The position numbers and the translations under genes were made by a program. Positions 44,389 to 56,442 of a stretch of 64,000 nt of DNA are shown here, one piece after another. Positions within the stretch are counted from its first letter, which is position 1, and each line of letters begins with the position of its first letter. The notes under the pieces were generated by a model. That model was given only the letters and a program-made list of their open reading frames with translations. It was not told the DNA's origin and ran no database searches. Source of the DNA: Bog-159 sp963738375. Lineage in GTDB: Bacteria; Acidobacteriota; Terriglobia; Bryobacterales; Bryobacteraceae. The stretch covers positions 186,001 to 250,000 of the forward strand of contig CAVTWL010000009.1 of NCBI GenBank assembly GCA_963738375.1, given 5' to 3'.

Positions 44389-47300
44389 ATGATTCGCCGT
44401 CTGGTCGATTTCTCCCTGAATAACCGGCTGTTGGTGGTGGCGCTCGCCATCCTGCTGTTTGCGTGGGGTGTCATCTCCTTCAAGAACCTGCCCATCGAGG
44501 CTTACCCCGACGTGGCGAATAACTACGTTCAGGTGATCACGCAGTGGCCGGGGCGCGCGGCGGAGGAGGTGGAGCAGCAGGTCACCATTCCGATCGAGAT
44601 CGTGATGAACGGGCTGCCGCACTTGCAGCATCTCCGGTCGACGTCGCTGTTCGGGCTTTCGAGCGTCATGCTGATTTTCGACGATGCTTCGGATAACGAT
44701 TGGAACCGGCAGAAGGCGCTGGAGCGGCTGTCCGAAGTGACCTTGCCCGAGAATCTGCAGCCGCAGATCGGGACAGATTACAGCCCGGTGGGCCAGATTT
44801 ATTGGTATTCGCTGAAGAGCACCAATCCCGAATACGACCTGATGGAGCTGAAGGCGCTCGAAGACTGGGTGTTGGAGAAGCAATTCAAGTCGGTGCCCAA
44901 CGTGGTGGACGTGAGCAGCTTCGGCGGCATCACCAAGGAATATCAGGTTGCCATCGATCCGAACAAACTGGTCGAGTACGGCCTGAGCATCGGCGATGTC
45001 GAGCAGCAATTGCAGAACAACAATGTCAATGCCGGCGGCAGTTTCATTCAGGAGGGCCTGCAGCAGATCAACGTGCGATCGATCGGGCTTTTCGGCAATG
45101 TGCAGGACATCGGCAAGACGGTCTTGAAAACGCAGCACGGCACGCCGATTCATGTGCGCGACGTGGCGACCGTCATCCAGGGTCCAAAGATCCGGCTGGG
45201 GCGTATCGGCTACGCGAGGCACCGCGAGCGACGGCAAGATTATCGAGAACGACGATGTGATCGAAGGAATCGTGCTGATGCGCAAAGGCATCGGAATCGG
45301 ATGCCACGCTGGAGGCGATTCACGACAAAGTGAAGGAACTGAACGAGCACATCCTGCCGAAGGGCGTGAAGGTGGTCCCGTTCCTGGATCGCAGCGATCT
45401 GGTTCACTTCACCACGCATACGGTACTGCACAATCTGACCGAAGGCATCATCCTGGTGGCCATCATTCTGTTCATGTTTTTGGGCAATGCGCGGGGCGCT
45501 TTGATCGTTGCCATCACCATTCCGTTCTCGCTTGCTGTTCGCGTCCATTTGCCTGGACCTGCGGCACATTCCGGCGAATTTGCTGTCGCTGGGCGCGCTG
45601 GATTTCGGCATGGTGGTGGATGGCGCGGTGGTGATGGTGGAGAATATCGTGCGGCACCTGGGCCATCAAGGCGGACCGCCGCGATCGGTGGTGGAGCGCA
45701 TCCGCGAGGCGGCGCACGAAGTGCAGCGGCCGGTATTTTACGCCATCGGCATCATCATTACCGCGTATCTGCCGATCTTCACGCTGCAGAGCGTGGAAGG
45801 GCCGCTTGTTCAAGCCCATGGCGTGGACGGTAGCGTTCGCGCTACTGGGCGCGCTGATGTTTTCCATGGTGCTGGCGCCGGTGCTGGCCAGCCTGGTGTT
45901 CGGGCAGAACACGCGGGAGTGGCGCAATCCGGCACTGGCGTGGCTGATCGGGCGGTATCGCGGCTACGTCTGCGCCTGGCGATTCGGGCGCGCTGGGTGA
46001 CAGTGGGCGTCGCGATGGTTTGCATGGCTCGCTCGCGGCGGCCTGGCTGGCATCCAGCGGGCTGATCGGATCGGAGTTTCTGCCGCATCTGGACGAAGGT
46101 GCGATCTGGGCGCGCGGCACGCTGGCGCCGAGCACCGGTCCCGACGAAGGCAACCGGCTGATGACGCAGGCGCGCTTGATTCTGGCTTCGTTTCCGGAAG
46201 TCACGCAGGTGGTCTCGCAGGTGGGCGGCCCGACGACGGGACCGACACCACCGGCTTTTTCAACACGGAATACTTCGTCGATTTGAAGCCGAAGGATCAG
46301 TGGCGCGCCGGTATTCAAAGAAGACAAAGTGGAATTGATTGCCGCCATGGATCGCGAGTTGGAGAAGATTCCGGGCGTGCTCTGGAATTTCTCGCAGCCG
46401 ATCGCCGACAACATGGAAGAGGCGGTCAGCGGGGTGAAGGGCGAACTGGCGATCAAGATTTACGGCGACGATCTGCAGAAACTGGAAAGCACCGGCGACC
46501 AGATCGTCAATGTGATGCGAAACATCAAGGGCGTTGAGGATCTGGGGCTGTTTCGCGCAATCGGCCAGCCGAATCTGAATTTCACGGTGGATCGGGACGA
46601 GGCCTCGCGGTTTGGGCTCAATGTTTCGGACGTGCAGGATGCGATCCAGACGGCGGTGGGCGGCAACGCCGTCAGCCAGGTGCTGCAGGGCGAGCGGCGC
46701 TTCGATCTGGTGCCCCGCTATACGACCCCGTATCGCGACACCAAGGAGGCCATCGAAAATGTTCGCCTGCTGGCGCCCACGGGCGAACGCGTGTCGCTGG
46801 CGCAGCTTTCTAAGGTGCAAGTGAAGGATGGCGCATCGGAGATTTACCGCGAGGAGAATTCGCGCTACGTGGCGATCAAGTACAGCGTGCGCGGCAGGGA
46901 TCTGGGGAGCACGGTACAGGAAGCGATGCGGGCGGTGAATCAACAGGTGAAGCTGCCTGAAGGGTACCGGGTCAGTTGGGCAGGCGAGTACGCCAGCCAG
47001 CAGCGCTCGCAGAAGCGGCTCATGATCGTCCTGCCGATTACGATCCTGGTGATTTTCATTATCCTGTACACCATGTTTCATTCGTTTAAATGGGCTTCAC
47101 TGATGCTGGCGAATATCGCGATGGCGCCGCTCGGCGGCCTGCTGGCTTTGTTAATTACAGGCACACACTTCAGCGTGTCGTCGGGGGTGGGGTTTCTGGC
47201 GCTGTTTGGGGTTTGCGTGCAGACCGGCGTGATCATGCTGGAGTACATCAACCAACTGCGGGCGCGCGGCCACTCGGTGCTGGACGCCGCGGTGGAGGGC

Positions 47301-47543
47301 GCGGTGCTGAGGCTGCGTCCGATCATGATGACCACGCTGGTGGCGACGCTGGGGCTGCTGCCGGCGGCGATGTCCCGCGCGATCGGCTCGGATTCTCAAC
47401 GGCCGTTTGCGATTGTGATCGTAGGGGGGTTGCTGGTGGCCATGTTGATGAACATTTTCCTGCTGCCGACTCTTTATGTTTGGATTGCGGGCGATCAGGA
47501 TGTCTTGCCGACGCCGGAAGCGGATTTTGAAGAAGCGACATAA
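44389..47543 (+). pseudogene. Heavy-metal RND efflux pump (CusA/CzcA type), about eight frameshifts
   Basis: Corrected length is about 1050 residues. The N-terminal piece begins MIRRLVDFSLNNRLLVV and reads to about 45216; frames then change near 45216-45229, 45288, 45533, 45803, 45970, 46029, 46226 and 46305, and the last 404 codons (46329-47543) are intact. Joined pieces give GKIIENDDVIEGIVLMRKA and the heavy-metal-pump signature LDFGMVVDGAVVMVENIV, with proton-relay Asp/Asp/Glu, plus DRELEKIPGVLWNFSQPI. The family exports Cu/Ag or Zn/Co/Cd with the channel and adaptor upstream. Most breaks are one-base insertions, others deletions, and the net change is two bases. True decay or sequence error cannot be told here. 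Confidence 0.8.
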
Positions 47544-47579
47544 GCGGATCTTAATGTATACTTTACGATTTGGTTGCAG

Positions 47580-47585
47580 TATAAT
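47580..47585 (+). promoter_or_regulatory. -10 box upstream of the 33-residue membrane peptide
   Basis: A perfect TATAAT at 47580-47585 lies 19 bases before the ATG at 47605. Upstream positions where a -35 would sit (around 47557) carry no TTGACA. It suggests the short gene has its own promoter, not only read-through from the pump gene. Confidence 0.45.
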
Positions 47586-47604
47586 CTGAGTCGGGAGGTG
47601 CTTT

Positions 47605-47706
47605 ATGCGCCCGCTCGATATCCCTGAAATTCTGATCGCAGCCGGTGTAATCGCCATTCTGGTTTGGGGCGTTTACAACTGGATGCACGAGAAAACCATC
47701 CGCTAG
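47605..47706 (+). CDS. 33-residue single-span membrane peptide
   Basis: This gene is too short for ordinary gene calling. ATG 47605 with GGGAGG about seven bases upstream encodes a peptide with one hydrophobic span (EILIAAGVIAILVWGVY), a short N-terminal acidic head and a charged tail (MHEKTIR). The size and layout match regulatory small membrane proteins such as those that bind RND pumps or transporters. It follows the pump gene by 61 bases, on the same strand. It could be a partner of the pump; no family is recognised, and the convergent ABC permease gene ends one base after its stop. Confidence 0.55.
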   Translation: MRPLDIPEILIAAGVIAILVWGVYNWMHEKTIR

Positions 47707-47707
47707 A

Positions 47708-48633
47708 TCATCCGGCGATTCGGCCGCGGCGCTTGCGCAATTCGTCCACGGTTACTGCCAGGATAATGACTGCGCCGATGATGGCTTGCTGCAAATAGGG
47801 CGAAATACCCAGCAGATCGCTGCCGTTGGACAGCAGCCCCATGATTAGGGCGCCGATCAGGGTACCGATGACGCTGCCTTCTCCTCCGTGCAGGCTGCCT
47901 CCTCCGATGACTACGGCCGCGATGGCCTGCAACTCGTAGCCGTTGCCGGCGGAGGGCTGGCCGGTCATGAGGCGGGAGGCTTCGATCATGCCGGCGAGAC
48001 CCGTCAGCAGACCGCCTAGAGCGTAAATGACGCTGGTATGGAATGCGACGGGCACTCCGGCATAGACGGCCGCATCGGGATTGCTGCCGATGGCGAAGGC
48101 GTAGCGGCCCAGGCGCGTGTGTTCCAGAATGAAATGCGTTGCCAATGCGCAGATCACAACTACCCACAGCACGAAGGGAACGCCCAAGAGGCTGCCTTCG
48201 CCGAGGAAGGCGAAGGTCTGTGGCATGCGGGTGACGGGAAGGCCGTTGGTGATGATTAAGGTAAGCCCGCGGATGATGCCGAGCGTGCCCAGGGTGACGA
48301 TAAAAGGTGCGATGCGCAGCCGGGTAGTGAGGACGCCGTTTGTCAGTCCCCACAGCAGACCGGCCAGGACGCCAACCAGAATGCCAGCCGGTACGGGCAA
48401 GCCGTGTTCCATCGCCATCGTGCCCAGGACGCCGCAGAAGGCCAACATGGCGCCGACGGATAGGTCAATGCCGCCGGCGATAATGATCAAGGTCATGCCC
48501 AGTGACATGATGTTGATGACGGCGGTCTGGCGCACTACGCTCGCGAGATTCGTCTCGGTAAGGAAATGGGGGGAAGCGATGGCGAGCGCGACGAAGAGTA
48601 CCACGAGGCTGAGGAAAGGCAGCAACTTCTGCA

Positions 48634-48637
<4 letters not shown>
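47708..48637 (-). CDS. Sugar ABC transporter permease (RbsC type)
   Basis: A 309-residue permease. Multiple hydrophobic segments cover the length, and the family signature GGGSLHGGEGSVIGTLIGALIMGLLSNG sits near the C-terminus, with IIAGGIDLSVGAMLAFCGV near the N-terminus, as in ribose/autoinducer-2-type transporters. Its ATG overlaps the stop of the ATPase gene in ATGA, so both are translationally coupled. No periplasmic binding-protein gene is adjacent in this window. Confidence 0.9.
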
Positions 48638-50124
<1,487 letters not shown>

Positions 50125-50168
50125 TGGAGCACAGTGTAGCTTACGAGCGGCGTTATGATGTGGCAGTG

Positions 50169-51761
50169 ATGAACATGGCGAAACAACTGTTGTGCGTGCC
50201 GCTGTTGGCGGCTGCGATAGCCGCGGCGGCGCCCCCGCAGGTGGATTACACTCCGATGCCGCGCATCGTTGAGAAAGACGGTCGCTACGCATTGTTGGTG
50301 GACGGCGCCCCCTTTCTGATGCTGGGCGCGCAAGTAAATAACTCGAGCGCGTGGCCCGCGATGCTGCCGAAGGTTTGGCCCGCCATCGAGTATGTCCAGG
50401 CGAATACTGTGGAGATCCCGATTTACTGGGAGCAACTGGAACCGGAGCGCGGGCGATTCGATTATTCGCTGGTGGATACGCTGCTGGCGCAGGCGCGGGA
50501 GCACCATGTGCGGCTGGTGCTGCTTTGGTTCGGGACGTGGAAGAATGGCAGTTCGCATTACATGCCGCTGTGGATGAAGAAGGATCCGGAGCGTTACCCG
50601 CGAGTGGTGACGGCGGACGGGAAACGGGTTGATTCGCCCTCACCGCATGCGGAGGCTACCCTGGAAGCGGACAAACGGGCATTCGCCGCGCTGATGCGGC
50701 ATTTGAAGGCTGCCGACGCGCGGCACACGGTAATCCTGGTGCAGGTGGAGAACGAAGCGGGAACGTGGGGCAGCGTGCGGGATCATTCGGCTGAAGCGCA
50801 GAAGGCGTTCGCCGGTCCAGTGCCGGCGGAAGTTCTGACGGCGATGCACAAGGAAGGCGCGAATTGGAGCGCGGCATTCGGCGCGGACGCCGATGAATAC
50901 TTCCATGCGTATTCAGTCGCGCACTTCGTGGGGCAGGTGGCGGCGGCGGGCAAGGCGGAGTATGCGCTGCCGCTATATGCCAACGCCGCACTGCGCGACC
51001 CGTTGACGCCGGGGAAGGCGGGAAGTTACGAGAGCGGCGGCCCGACGGACAATGTCATTCCCATCTGGAAGGTGGCGGCGCCAGCGCTCGATGTACTGGG
51101 GCCGGATATTTACCAGAGCGACCCGGCGCGGTACTTGAAGGTGCTGGAGCTTTATGGGCGGCCGGATAACCCTCTGTTCGTTCCGGAGACAGGCAGCTTC
51201 GCGGGGACGGCGCGATTCTTTTTCGCGGCGCTGGGGCGCGGGGCAATCGGCTTTGCGCCGTTCGGTATCGACTACACGGGCTTCTCGAATGCTCCCCTCG
51301 GCGCGCCGCGGTTGAACGAAGAAGCGCTGGCGCCATTCGCGCTGAACTACAAGGCGATCGGGCCGATCATGCGGGAAGTGGCGCGGCTGAACTTCGAGGG
51401 CAAGGTGCAGACTGCCGTGGAAGAGAAGGAAGAACACACGCAGACGCTGGCTTTTGGGAAGTGGAAAGCTGTGGTTTCGTATGGAGTGCCGCAGTTTGGT
51501 TTCGGCGATCATCCCAAAGGGAATGCTAAGCCGACGGGTCGCGCGATGGTCGCGCAACTGGGCGAGAACGAGTTTCTGGTCGCGGGGTATTTTTGCCGCG
51601 TCGACTTTCGTCCGAGCGATGCGAGTTCGGGAAAGCAGCGGGAGTATGCGCGGGTGGAGGAAGGCAAGGGCCTGCGGTTGTGGAACGGGGATCAGACGGA
51701 TTGGGGATTGAATTTCAGTTCCGCGCCGCAGGTTCTCAGAGTCACCTTGGGGACGTACTAG
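50169..51761 (+). CDS. Secreted glycoside hydrolase, beta-galactosidase-like
   Basis: A 530-residue exported enzyme (ATG 50169 with the signal MNMAKQLLCVPLLAAAIAAA; a GTG at 50160 would add three residues). The TIM-barrel opening LVDGAPFLMLGAQVNNSSAW, the general acid region ILVQVENEAGTWG and the nucleophile region FVPETGSFAG place it with GH35/GH42-like enzymes carrying a DUF5597-type C-terminal domain (GRAMVAQLGENEFLVAGYFC). It probably hydrolyses beta-galactosides outside the cytoplasm, possibly feeding the sugar transporter encoded divergently. It ends 20 bases into the convergent dehydrogenase. Confidence 0.82.
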   Translation: MNMAKQLLCVPLLAAAIAAAAPPQVDYTPMPRIVEKDGRYALLVDGAPFLMLGAQVNNSSAWPAMLPKVWPAIEYVQANTVEIPIYWEQLEPERGRFDYSLVDTLLAQAREHHVRLVLLWFGTWKNGSSHYMPLWMKKDPERYPRVVTADGKRVDSPSPHAEATLEADKRAFAALMRHLKAADARHTVILVQVENEAGTWGSVRDHSAEAQKAFAGPVPAEVLTAMHKEGANWSAAFGADADEYFHAYSVAHFVGQVAAAGKAEYALPLYANAALRDPLTPGKAGSYESGGPTDNVIPIWKVAAPALDVLGPDIYQSDPARYLKVLELYGRPDNPLFVPETGSFAGTARFFFAALGRGAIGFAPFGIDYTGFSNAPLGAPRLNEEALAPFALNYKAIGPIMREVARLNFEGKVQTAVEEKEEHTQTLAFGKWKAVVSYGVPQFGFGDHPKGNAKPTGRAMVAQLGENEFLVAGYFCRVDFRPSDASSGKQREYARVEEGKGLRLWNGDQTDWGLNFSSAPQVLRVTLGTY

Positions 51762-52718
51762 GGTTGACGACGTTGATGGGATGGCCGGCTTCATAGGCTA
51801 GGATCTGATCGAAGATGTCGGAGAACTGAATCTCGTATTCTTCGCGCGTGACGTAGCCGATGTGGGGGGTGCAGACTACGTTATCCAGGGAAATCAGGGG
51901 ATCGTGGGGATCGAGCAGCGGTTCGTTGTCGTAGACATCGACGGCTGCCATGCCGGGGCGTCCGGCGCGCAGCGCGGCGGCGAGCGCGCCCGGTTCGATC
52001 AGACCGGCGCGGCTGGTGTTGACGATCAGGGCGGTGGGTTTCATCAGTGCGAGGTCGGCGGCGGTGACGATGCCGCGCGTCGCCGGAACCAGCCGCATGT
52101 GGAGCGAGAGGACGTCGCAGGCCGCGAAGAATTCCTGCTTGCCGGCAGCCGTGAGGTAGCCGTCTTTGCGGGCTTTGGCGAGGGATGCCTCGCGCGCCCA
52201 GACCAGTACGCGCATGCCGAAGGTCTTGCCGTAGGCGGCGATTTCAGCGCCGATGCGGCCATAGCCATAAATGCCGAGGGTCTTTCCGCGCAGGCTGTGA
52301 CCGACGCCGATCTGCCACTTTCCGGCTTTAAGGGCGGCGACTTGCTGCGGGATCTGGCGCATGGCGGCGAGGACCAGGCCCCAGGTCAGTTCCGCGGTGG
52401 CGTAGGAGAGCGTGCCGGCGTGGAGGTTGGAACAGACCATGATACACCGAGGCGGGTGCAGGCCTCGATATCGATGTGTGGGTAGACGCTGCGCTGGCTG
52501 ATGAGCTTCAAATTCGCCAGGCGTTCGATCAGGGCAGCGCGGATTTGGGTGCGTTCGCGGATGAGCACCAGAGCTTCGGTATCGTGAAGGCGCGCGGCGA
52601 GGGCATCGGTGTCCTGCACGTGGTCGTTGAAGATGGTGACTTCATGACCCGCGAGCTTTTGAAAGCAGGCGAGGGTGCGCAGAGTATCATGATAGTCGTC
52701 AAGGATGGTGATTTTCAT
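51742..52718 (-). CDS. D-2-hydroxyacid dehydrogenase, one frameshift
   Basis: An NAD-dependent dehydrogenase of the D-isomer specific family. ATG 52718 starts MKITILDDYHDTLRTLACFQ, the catalytic-domain half, in one frame; near 52443 a base is apparently missing, and the rest reads in the next frame: TLSYATAELTWGLVLAAMRQ, the NAD motif GIYGYGRIGAEIAA, the active-site Arg segment VNTSRAGLIEPG and the catalytic His in TPHIGYVT. Corrected length is about 325 residues. The start overlaps the stop of the upstream gene (TGA/ATG), suggesting operon expression. Substrate could be phosphoglycerate or another 2-hydroxyacid. Confidence 0.83.
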
Positions 52719-55700
52719 TTTTGATTGGCGGCCACCGGCAGGTTGACACCGGAGGCGCTTTGGAAACCGGACATCGAAACGGCGACGGGTTGATTGCCCG
52801 GGGGCAGAGCGGGAACGGTGGCGTTGATCTGATAAAGGCCCGGGCCGATCAGGCCTGCCCATTGAACCTGGGCGGCGGCGCCTCCGATGGTCACGGTCAC
52901 CGGAGTGGTAAGTATGGCGGGCCGGAAACTCGCTTGCGATATCGACACGGGCGGCGAAGTGGGGCCGAAGCCGCTGCCATACAGTTCGATGGTTTCCCCG
53001 GGCGCGGCGGGCGTTGCTGGGGCGACCAACGAGCCGTTGGCGTGTTCGGCGGCGGCGAAGGTGACGCCATCGCTCAGCCAAGTGAAGAGCTGCGGCGCGA
53101 GCTTCTGCAGCATCACCGTGCCCGGGTATGCGGCGCCCTGGGGCGCGCTGACCTGTACGGGGACGGTTCCGCTGTTTGCGTCGGCGGGCATGAGGGCATT
53201 GATCTGGTTGGGGCCGGCGTAAGCGATGAAGGCGGGCTGGCCGTCGATTGAAACCGATACTCCGGCGAGCGATGTGGGCAATTGGCCGTTAACGAAATCG
53301 GCGGCGGACCAGGTTTGCGAATTGGCGGCGAAATTCTGGCCGAAGATGGAGACCCATTGTCCAGGCGCGATGGCCGGCCCATAACCGGCGGCGTCGGTTA
53401 CGGAGGTCACGTGGGAAACGGGTGCCGAAGCCGGTTGGGTGCGGCGAAGCAGAATGCCGTCCATGGGAGCGAGCACCACGGACGACGCCGGGGAACCATC
53501 GTTATACAAGGCGGTTGAGTAGACGTATACGGCGTCGGCAATGAGCGGACCGGATCCACCGTTGCTGACACGCAGGACGGGGGATCCGGCGGCGGTTAGC
53601 GGGAGCACGGGAACGATTACCTGCCACTGGTCGCCGGCCAAGGCGGTGCTTTCGTCCAGGGACCCAGAGTAGATGACCGCGCCGTTCGAGAGAACGTCGT
53701 AAACCGCTTTTTTCGTCCAGGTGGAGGCCGATGGCGGGGAGGGTAACCAAACTGCGAGCGTGTAAGTGCCGTCCTGGGTGATGCCGAGGTTCCAGGTCGC
53801 GGTACCGGGGCCGGAATCCAATTGATGGCAGGTGGTTCCCCAGGCGTGATAATAGGGGCCGTTGACGGTCTCGCCAGACGGGCCCCCACCGCCTGAGTTG
53901 TAAGTGACGGTTCGCCATACTCCGGTGGTTGTGAAAGCGCTGCTGGAGTCGTCGACGATGAATTGGTCGCGCGGCGCCTGGGTACCGGAGAATCGCGCGA
54001 AGCCCGCGCCGGGCGCGATAGTTTGCGGCGACGTCGTGCCGTTCAGGAGCACCGTGGCGCCGGTATAGTCGCGGCGGTAGACGTCGGCGGGCGCGGCGTT
54101 GAGTTGCACGCCGTCAATCCAGATATTGGCCGCGGCAAGACCGAGATTGAAGAGCAGGTTGCCGTCGTTGGCGGTGACGGGTGACTGGAAAGAAAGAGCG
54201 TAAAGCTGCCAGGTGGTGGTGAGGTTTACCTGGGTGTACAGGCCGTAGGTTGGATAATCGGGCGCGCCGCCCTGCGTGTTGACGTAAAAGGAAAGCGGCG
54301 TACTCGCGCGAGCCCAGAATTGAAGTTCGTAGGTTGTGCCGGCGGTGAAGAAAAGGCTTCCTTGCGAGAGGTTAACGCCCCAGTTTGCGCTATCGGGCGA
54401 GGTGACGCTGACCAATGCGGAACTGTTTCCCTCGGCGGCCACCGTTGAGTCGACAGAGAGGGCGCCGGCGGCTTGTCCATCCTGATTGACAAACAAATAC
54501 CATCCGTTGAGACCTTGTTCAAAGCCACCATTCAGGATGAGGTTCGGACCACTGGCGGCGCTCAAGCGAGCGGCGGGGGCGATAGGGACGCCCATCGGAA
54601 AATCGAATTCGTCATACCACCAATTCACCGGAGCGCCGGTATCGCCGAAATCGAAGGTGAAAAAACCGTCGTTCATCAAAGCCAGCGCCAGGCCAAAGCG
54701 CACGTTGGGATACCAGGTCTGGGCGAAGGCGAGCGTGGAGGGGAGCATCACCTGCTCCGGATTGAAGCCGTAGCCATAAGCGATTTGGTTCGGCGGCGAC
54801 GATTGGATCATGGCGATAGCAGGCTGATGGCCGGCGGAGAACCACTGATTGTAGGTCTGCCAGACGGAGCTGAATGGAAGGAGCCCTTCCTGGACGTTGA
54901 CGGCGTCGAAGACCAAACTGTCGCCGTTAAAGACGGGCAGTTCGCCGGTGTCGGGCGGAATCTGGCCCAGGTGTCCGGACATGTAAGCATTGGGCGCGAA
55001 TTGGCGGAAGGTTTGGAACTCCAGTTCGACCCCGGCGCGCCAGGCCGCATCCAGCGTGGCAGGATCGTCGGCGATGCCGTCGTTGTTGGCGTCGATCTGA
55101 ATAGGATTGCCGAAGACGTCGGTGGTGTACCAGGAGATGGAAAGGTAAACGTTGTCGAAGAACACTCCGTCGTAGGCGAGGCCGCTGTTGACCAGGGATT
55201 GATAGGCCAGGTTGGCTAGATACGTCGCGACTTCGGGCTTGGTCAGGTTCAACAAATAGCTGTCAGGGGTCGGCCAGTTCTGAATCTTATTGCCGTTCAC
55301 ATCCTTCAGGTAGTAGTCATCCGGGAAAGTTTGCGAGGGATCGGTTTGCGAGGTGGCGTTGATGCTGGGCATGACGATTACGCTCGGCTCAGCGTTGCGG
55401 ATGGCGGAAGTCTCGGTGGAGGAAAGGCCCGCGCCGAGGAACAGCTGGATTTTTTCGGCCTGCGCGGGGTTGTTTTCGTAGACGGATTCGCCGATCCAGA
55501 TGCTGCCGATGCGGGGAAAGGTCCCGGTGCGCGGCGGCACATCGCGATATTGCAGGTAGGCAGTGTAGGTGGGATCGGCAGCGCACTGGATGTAAACGAC
55601 GTTCATCACGCGGGTGTCGGTGGAGAGTCCGGCGACCAGACCTTGGTGCGCAGTGGCGGGCTGTTGTTCGAATGGAGTGGCAGCGTCGAGAGGCGTGCCA

Positions 55701-55879
55701 AAGGTGAGCGACCATCCACAAGTGGTGGCCTGGCTGGTGGTGAAGGTAACGTTTACGCTATTGGTTCCCGGCGGCATCAGGTTGCTGGCGGGGGCCAGGT
55801 TGGCGATGGAAAATGCGCCGCTGGCGGCGGCTGCGGCGGGTACCCAGAAGAGCACGACGCCGATGCGGATCGCGTTCAT
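52715..55879 (-). CDS. Secreted GHL15-type glycoside hydrolase with CBM, golvesin-like domain and Solibacter C-terminal module
   Basis: A 1054-residue exported protein. After a signal peptide come a fibronectin-like N-terminal domain, a TIM-barrel-like domain of the hypothetical glycosyl hydrolase 15 type (GSIWIGESVYENNPAQAEKI, YDGVFFDNVYLSISW), a jelly-roll carbohydrate-binding domain (LILNGGFEQGLNGWYLFVNQ), a golvesin/xanthan-lyase-like domain (FIVDDSSSAFTTTG, YHAWGTTCHQLD), and, from about residue 845, the module (APGQWVSIFGQNFAANSQTW, APGETIELYGSGFGPTSPP) that also ends the 12034-13911 protein. The catalytic residues are not proven. It is uninterrupted over 3.1 kb. It is divergent from the sigma-factor gene. 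Confidence 0.8.
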   Translation of the reverse strand: MNAIRIGVVLFWVPAAAAASGAFSIANLAPASNLMPPGTNSVNVTFTTSQATTCGWSLTFGTPLDAATPFEQQPATAHQGLVAGLSTDTRVMNVVYIQCAADPTYTAYLQYRDVPPRTGTFPRIGSIWIGESVYENNPAQAEKIQLFLGAGLSSTETSAIRNAEPSVIVMPSINATSQTDPSQTFPDDYYLKDVNGNKIQNWPTPDSYLLNLTKPEVATYLANLAYQSLVNSGLAYDGVFFDNVYLSISWYTTDVFGNPIQIDANNDGIADDPATLDAAWRAGVELEFQTFRQFAPNAYMSGHLGQIPPDTGELPVFNGDSLVFDAVNVQEGLLPFSSVWQTYNQWFSAGHQPAIAMIQSSPPNQIAYGYGFNPEQVMLPSTLAFAQTWYPNVRFGLALALMNDGFFTFDFGDTGAPVNWWYDEFDFPMGVPIAPAARLSAASGPNLILNGGFEQGLNGWYLFVNQDGQAAGALSVDSTVAAEGNSSALVSVTSPDSANWGVNLSQGSLFFTAGTTYELQFWARASTPLSFYVNTQGGAPDYPTYGLYTQVNLTTTWQLYALSFQSPVTANDGNLLFNLGLAAANIWIDGVQLNAAPADVYRRDYTGATVLLNGTTSPQTIAPGAGFARFSGTQAPRDQFIVDDSSSAFTTTGVWRTVTYNSGGGGPSGETVNGPYYHAWGTTCHQLDSGPGTATWNLGITQDGTYTLAVWLPSPPSASTWTKKAVYDVLSNGAVIYSGSLDESTALAGDQWQVIVPVLPLTAAGSPVLRVSNGGSGPLIADAVYVYSTALYNDGSPASSVVLAPMDGILLRRTQPASAPVSHVTSVTDAAGYGPAIAPGQWVSIFGQNFAANSQTWSAADFVNGQLPTSLAGVSVSIDGQPAFIAYAGPNQINALMPADANSGTVPVQVSAPQGAAYPGTVMLQKLAPQLFTWLSDGVTFAAAEHANGSLVAPATPAAPGETIELYGSGFGPTSPPVSISQASFRPAILTTPVTVTIGGAAAQVQWAGLIGPGLYQINATVPALPPGNQPVAVSMSGFQSASGVNLPVAANQK

Positions 55880-55914
55880 GAATCAATAGTTTAAGACGGA
55901 TCGGCGGCATTGGT

Positions 55915-56442
55915 ATGATGGTTCGGTCAATCGTGGAACGAGAGCAGATCCTCAGGCAGCTGCGCGAAAGGATCGTGGCCTTCGCGGCATCTCATATGCA
56001 GCGGGATATCGCCGAAGACGTAGCGCAAGAGGTGCTCATCCTCTTGCACGAGAAATATCATCACGTCGAACGGCTGGAAGATCTGGTTCCACTTGCTCTT
56101 CAGATCGCGAGGTTCAAGATGATGAGCCTGCGGCGAAAGTCGCAACGTCACGGGGAGTACACGCAGGTGTCCGTCAGCGACATTCAATTGCCCGATCCCC
56201 AGGACAATCCCGCGACGTTGTTGGAGCGCAAGCTGATGCTGGAGCAGTTGACGGCGGCTGTGGGGCAGTTGGGGGAGCGCTGCCGGGATTTGCTGCGGCT
56301 GAAGTTGCAGGGCAGGAATTTCAGCGAGATTCAGAAGCGCATGGGCGCGCAGACGATCAATACCGTCTACACGTGGGATCACCGCTGCCGGCAGCAATTG
56401 CTGGATCTGATGGGGGGGGATTGGGAGCCGGGGAAGAAATGA
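55915..56442 (+). CDS. Sigma-70 family (ECF-like) RNA polymerase sigma factor
   Basis: A 175-residue sigma factor. Region 2 is RDIAEDVAQEVLILLHEKY with the preceding helix, and region 4 has AVGQLGERCRDLLRLKLQG with NFSEIQKRMGAQTINTVYTW as the helix-turn-helix. There is no region 3 and no region 1, so it is an ECF-type alternative sigma. The start is ATG 55915 or 55918. The stop overlaps the ATG of the next gene (ATGA), the usual arrangement of sigma and anti-sigma partners, so it may respond to a cell-envelope signal. Confidence 0.83.
   Translation: MMVRSIVEREQILRQLRERIVAFAASHMQRDIAEDVAQEVLILLHEKYHHVERLEDLVPLALQIARFKMMSLRRKSQRHGEYTQVSVSDIQLPDPQDNPATLLERKLMLEQLTAAVGQLGERCRDLLRLKLQGRNFSEIQKRMGAQTINTVYTWDHRCRQQLLDLMGGDWEPGKK

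Noticed and set aside
44389..47543. Programmed frameshifting as the reason for the RND breaks
   Set aside because: About eight breaks with both insertions and deletions are not compatible with known programmed sites, which use one slippery signal.
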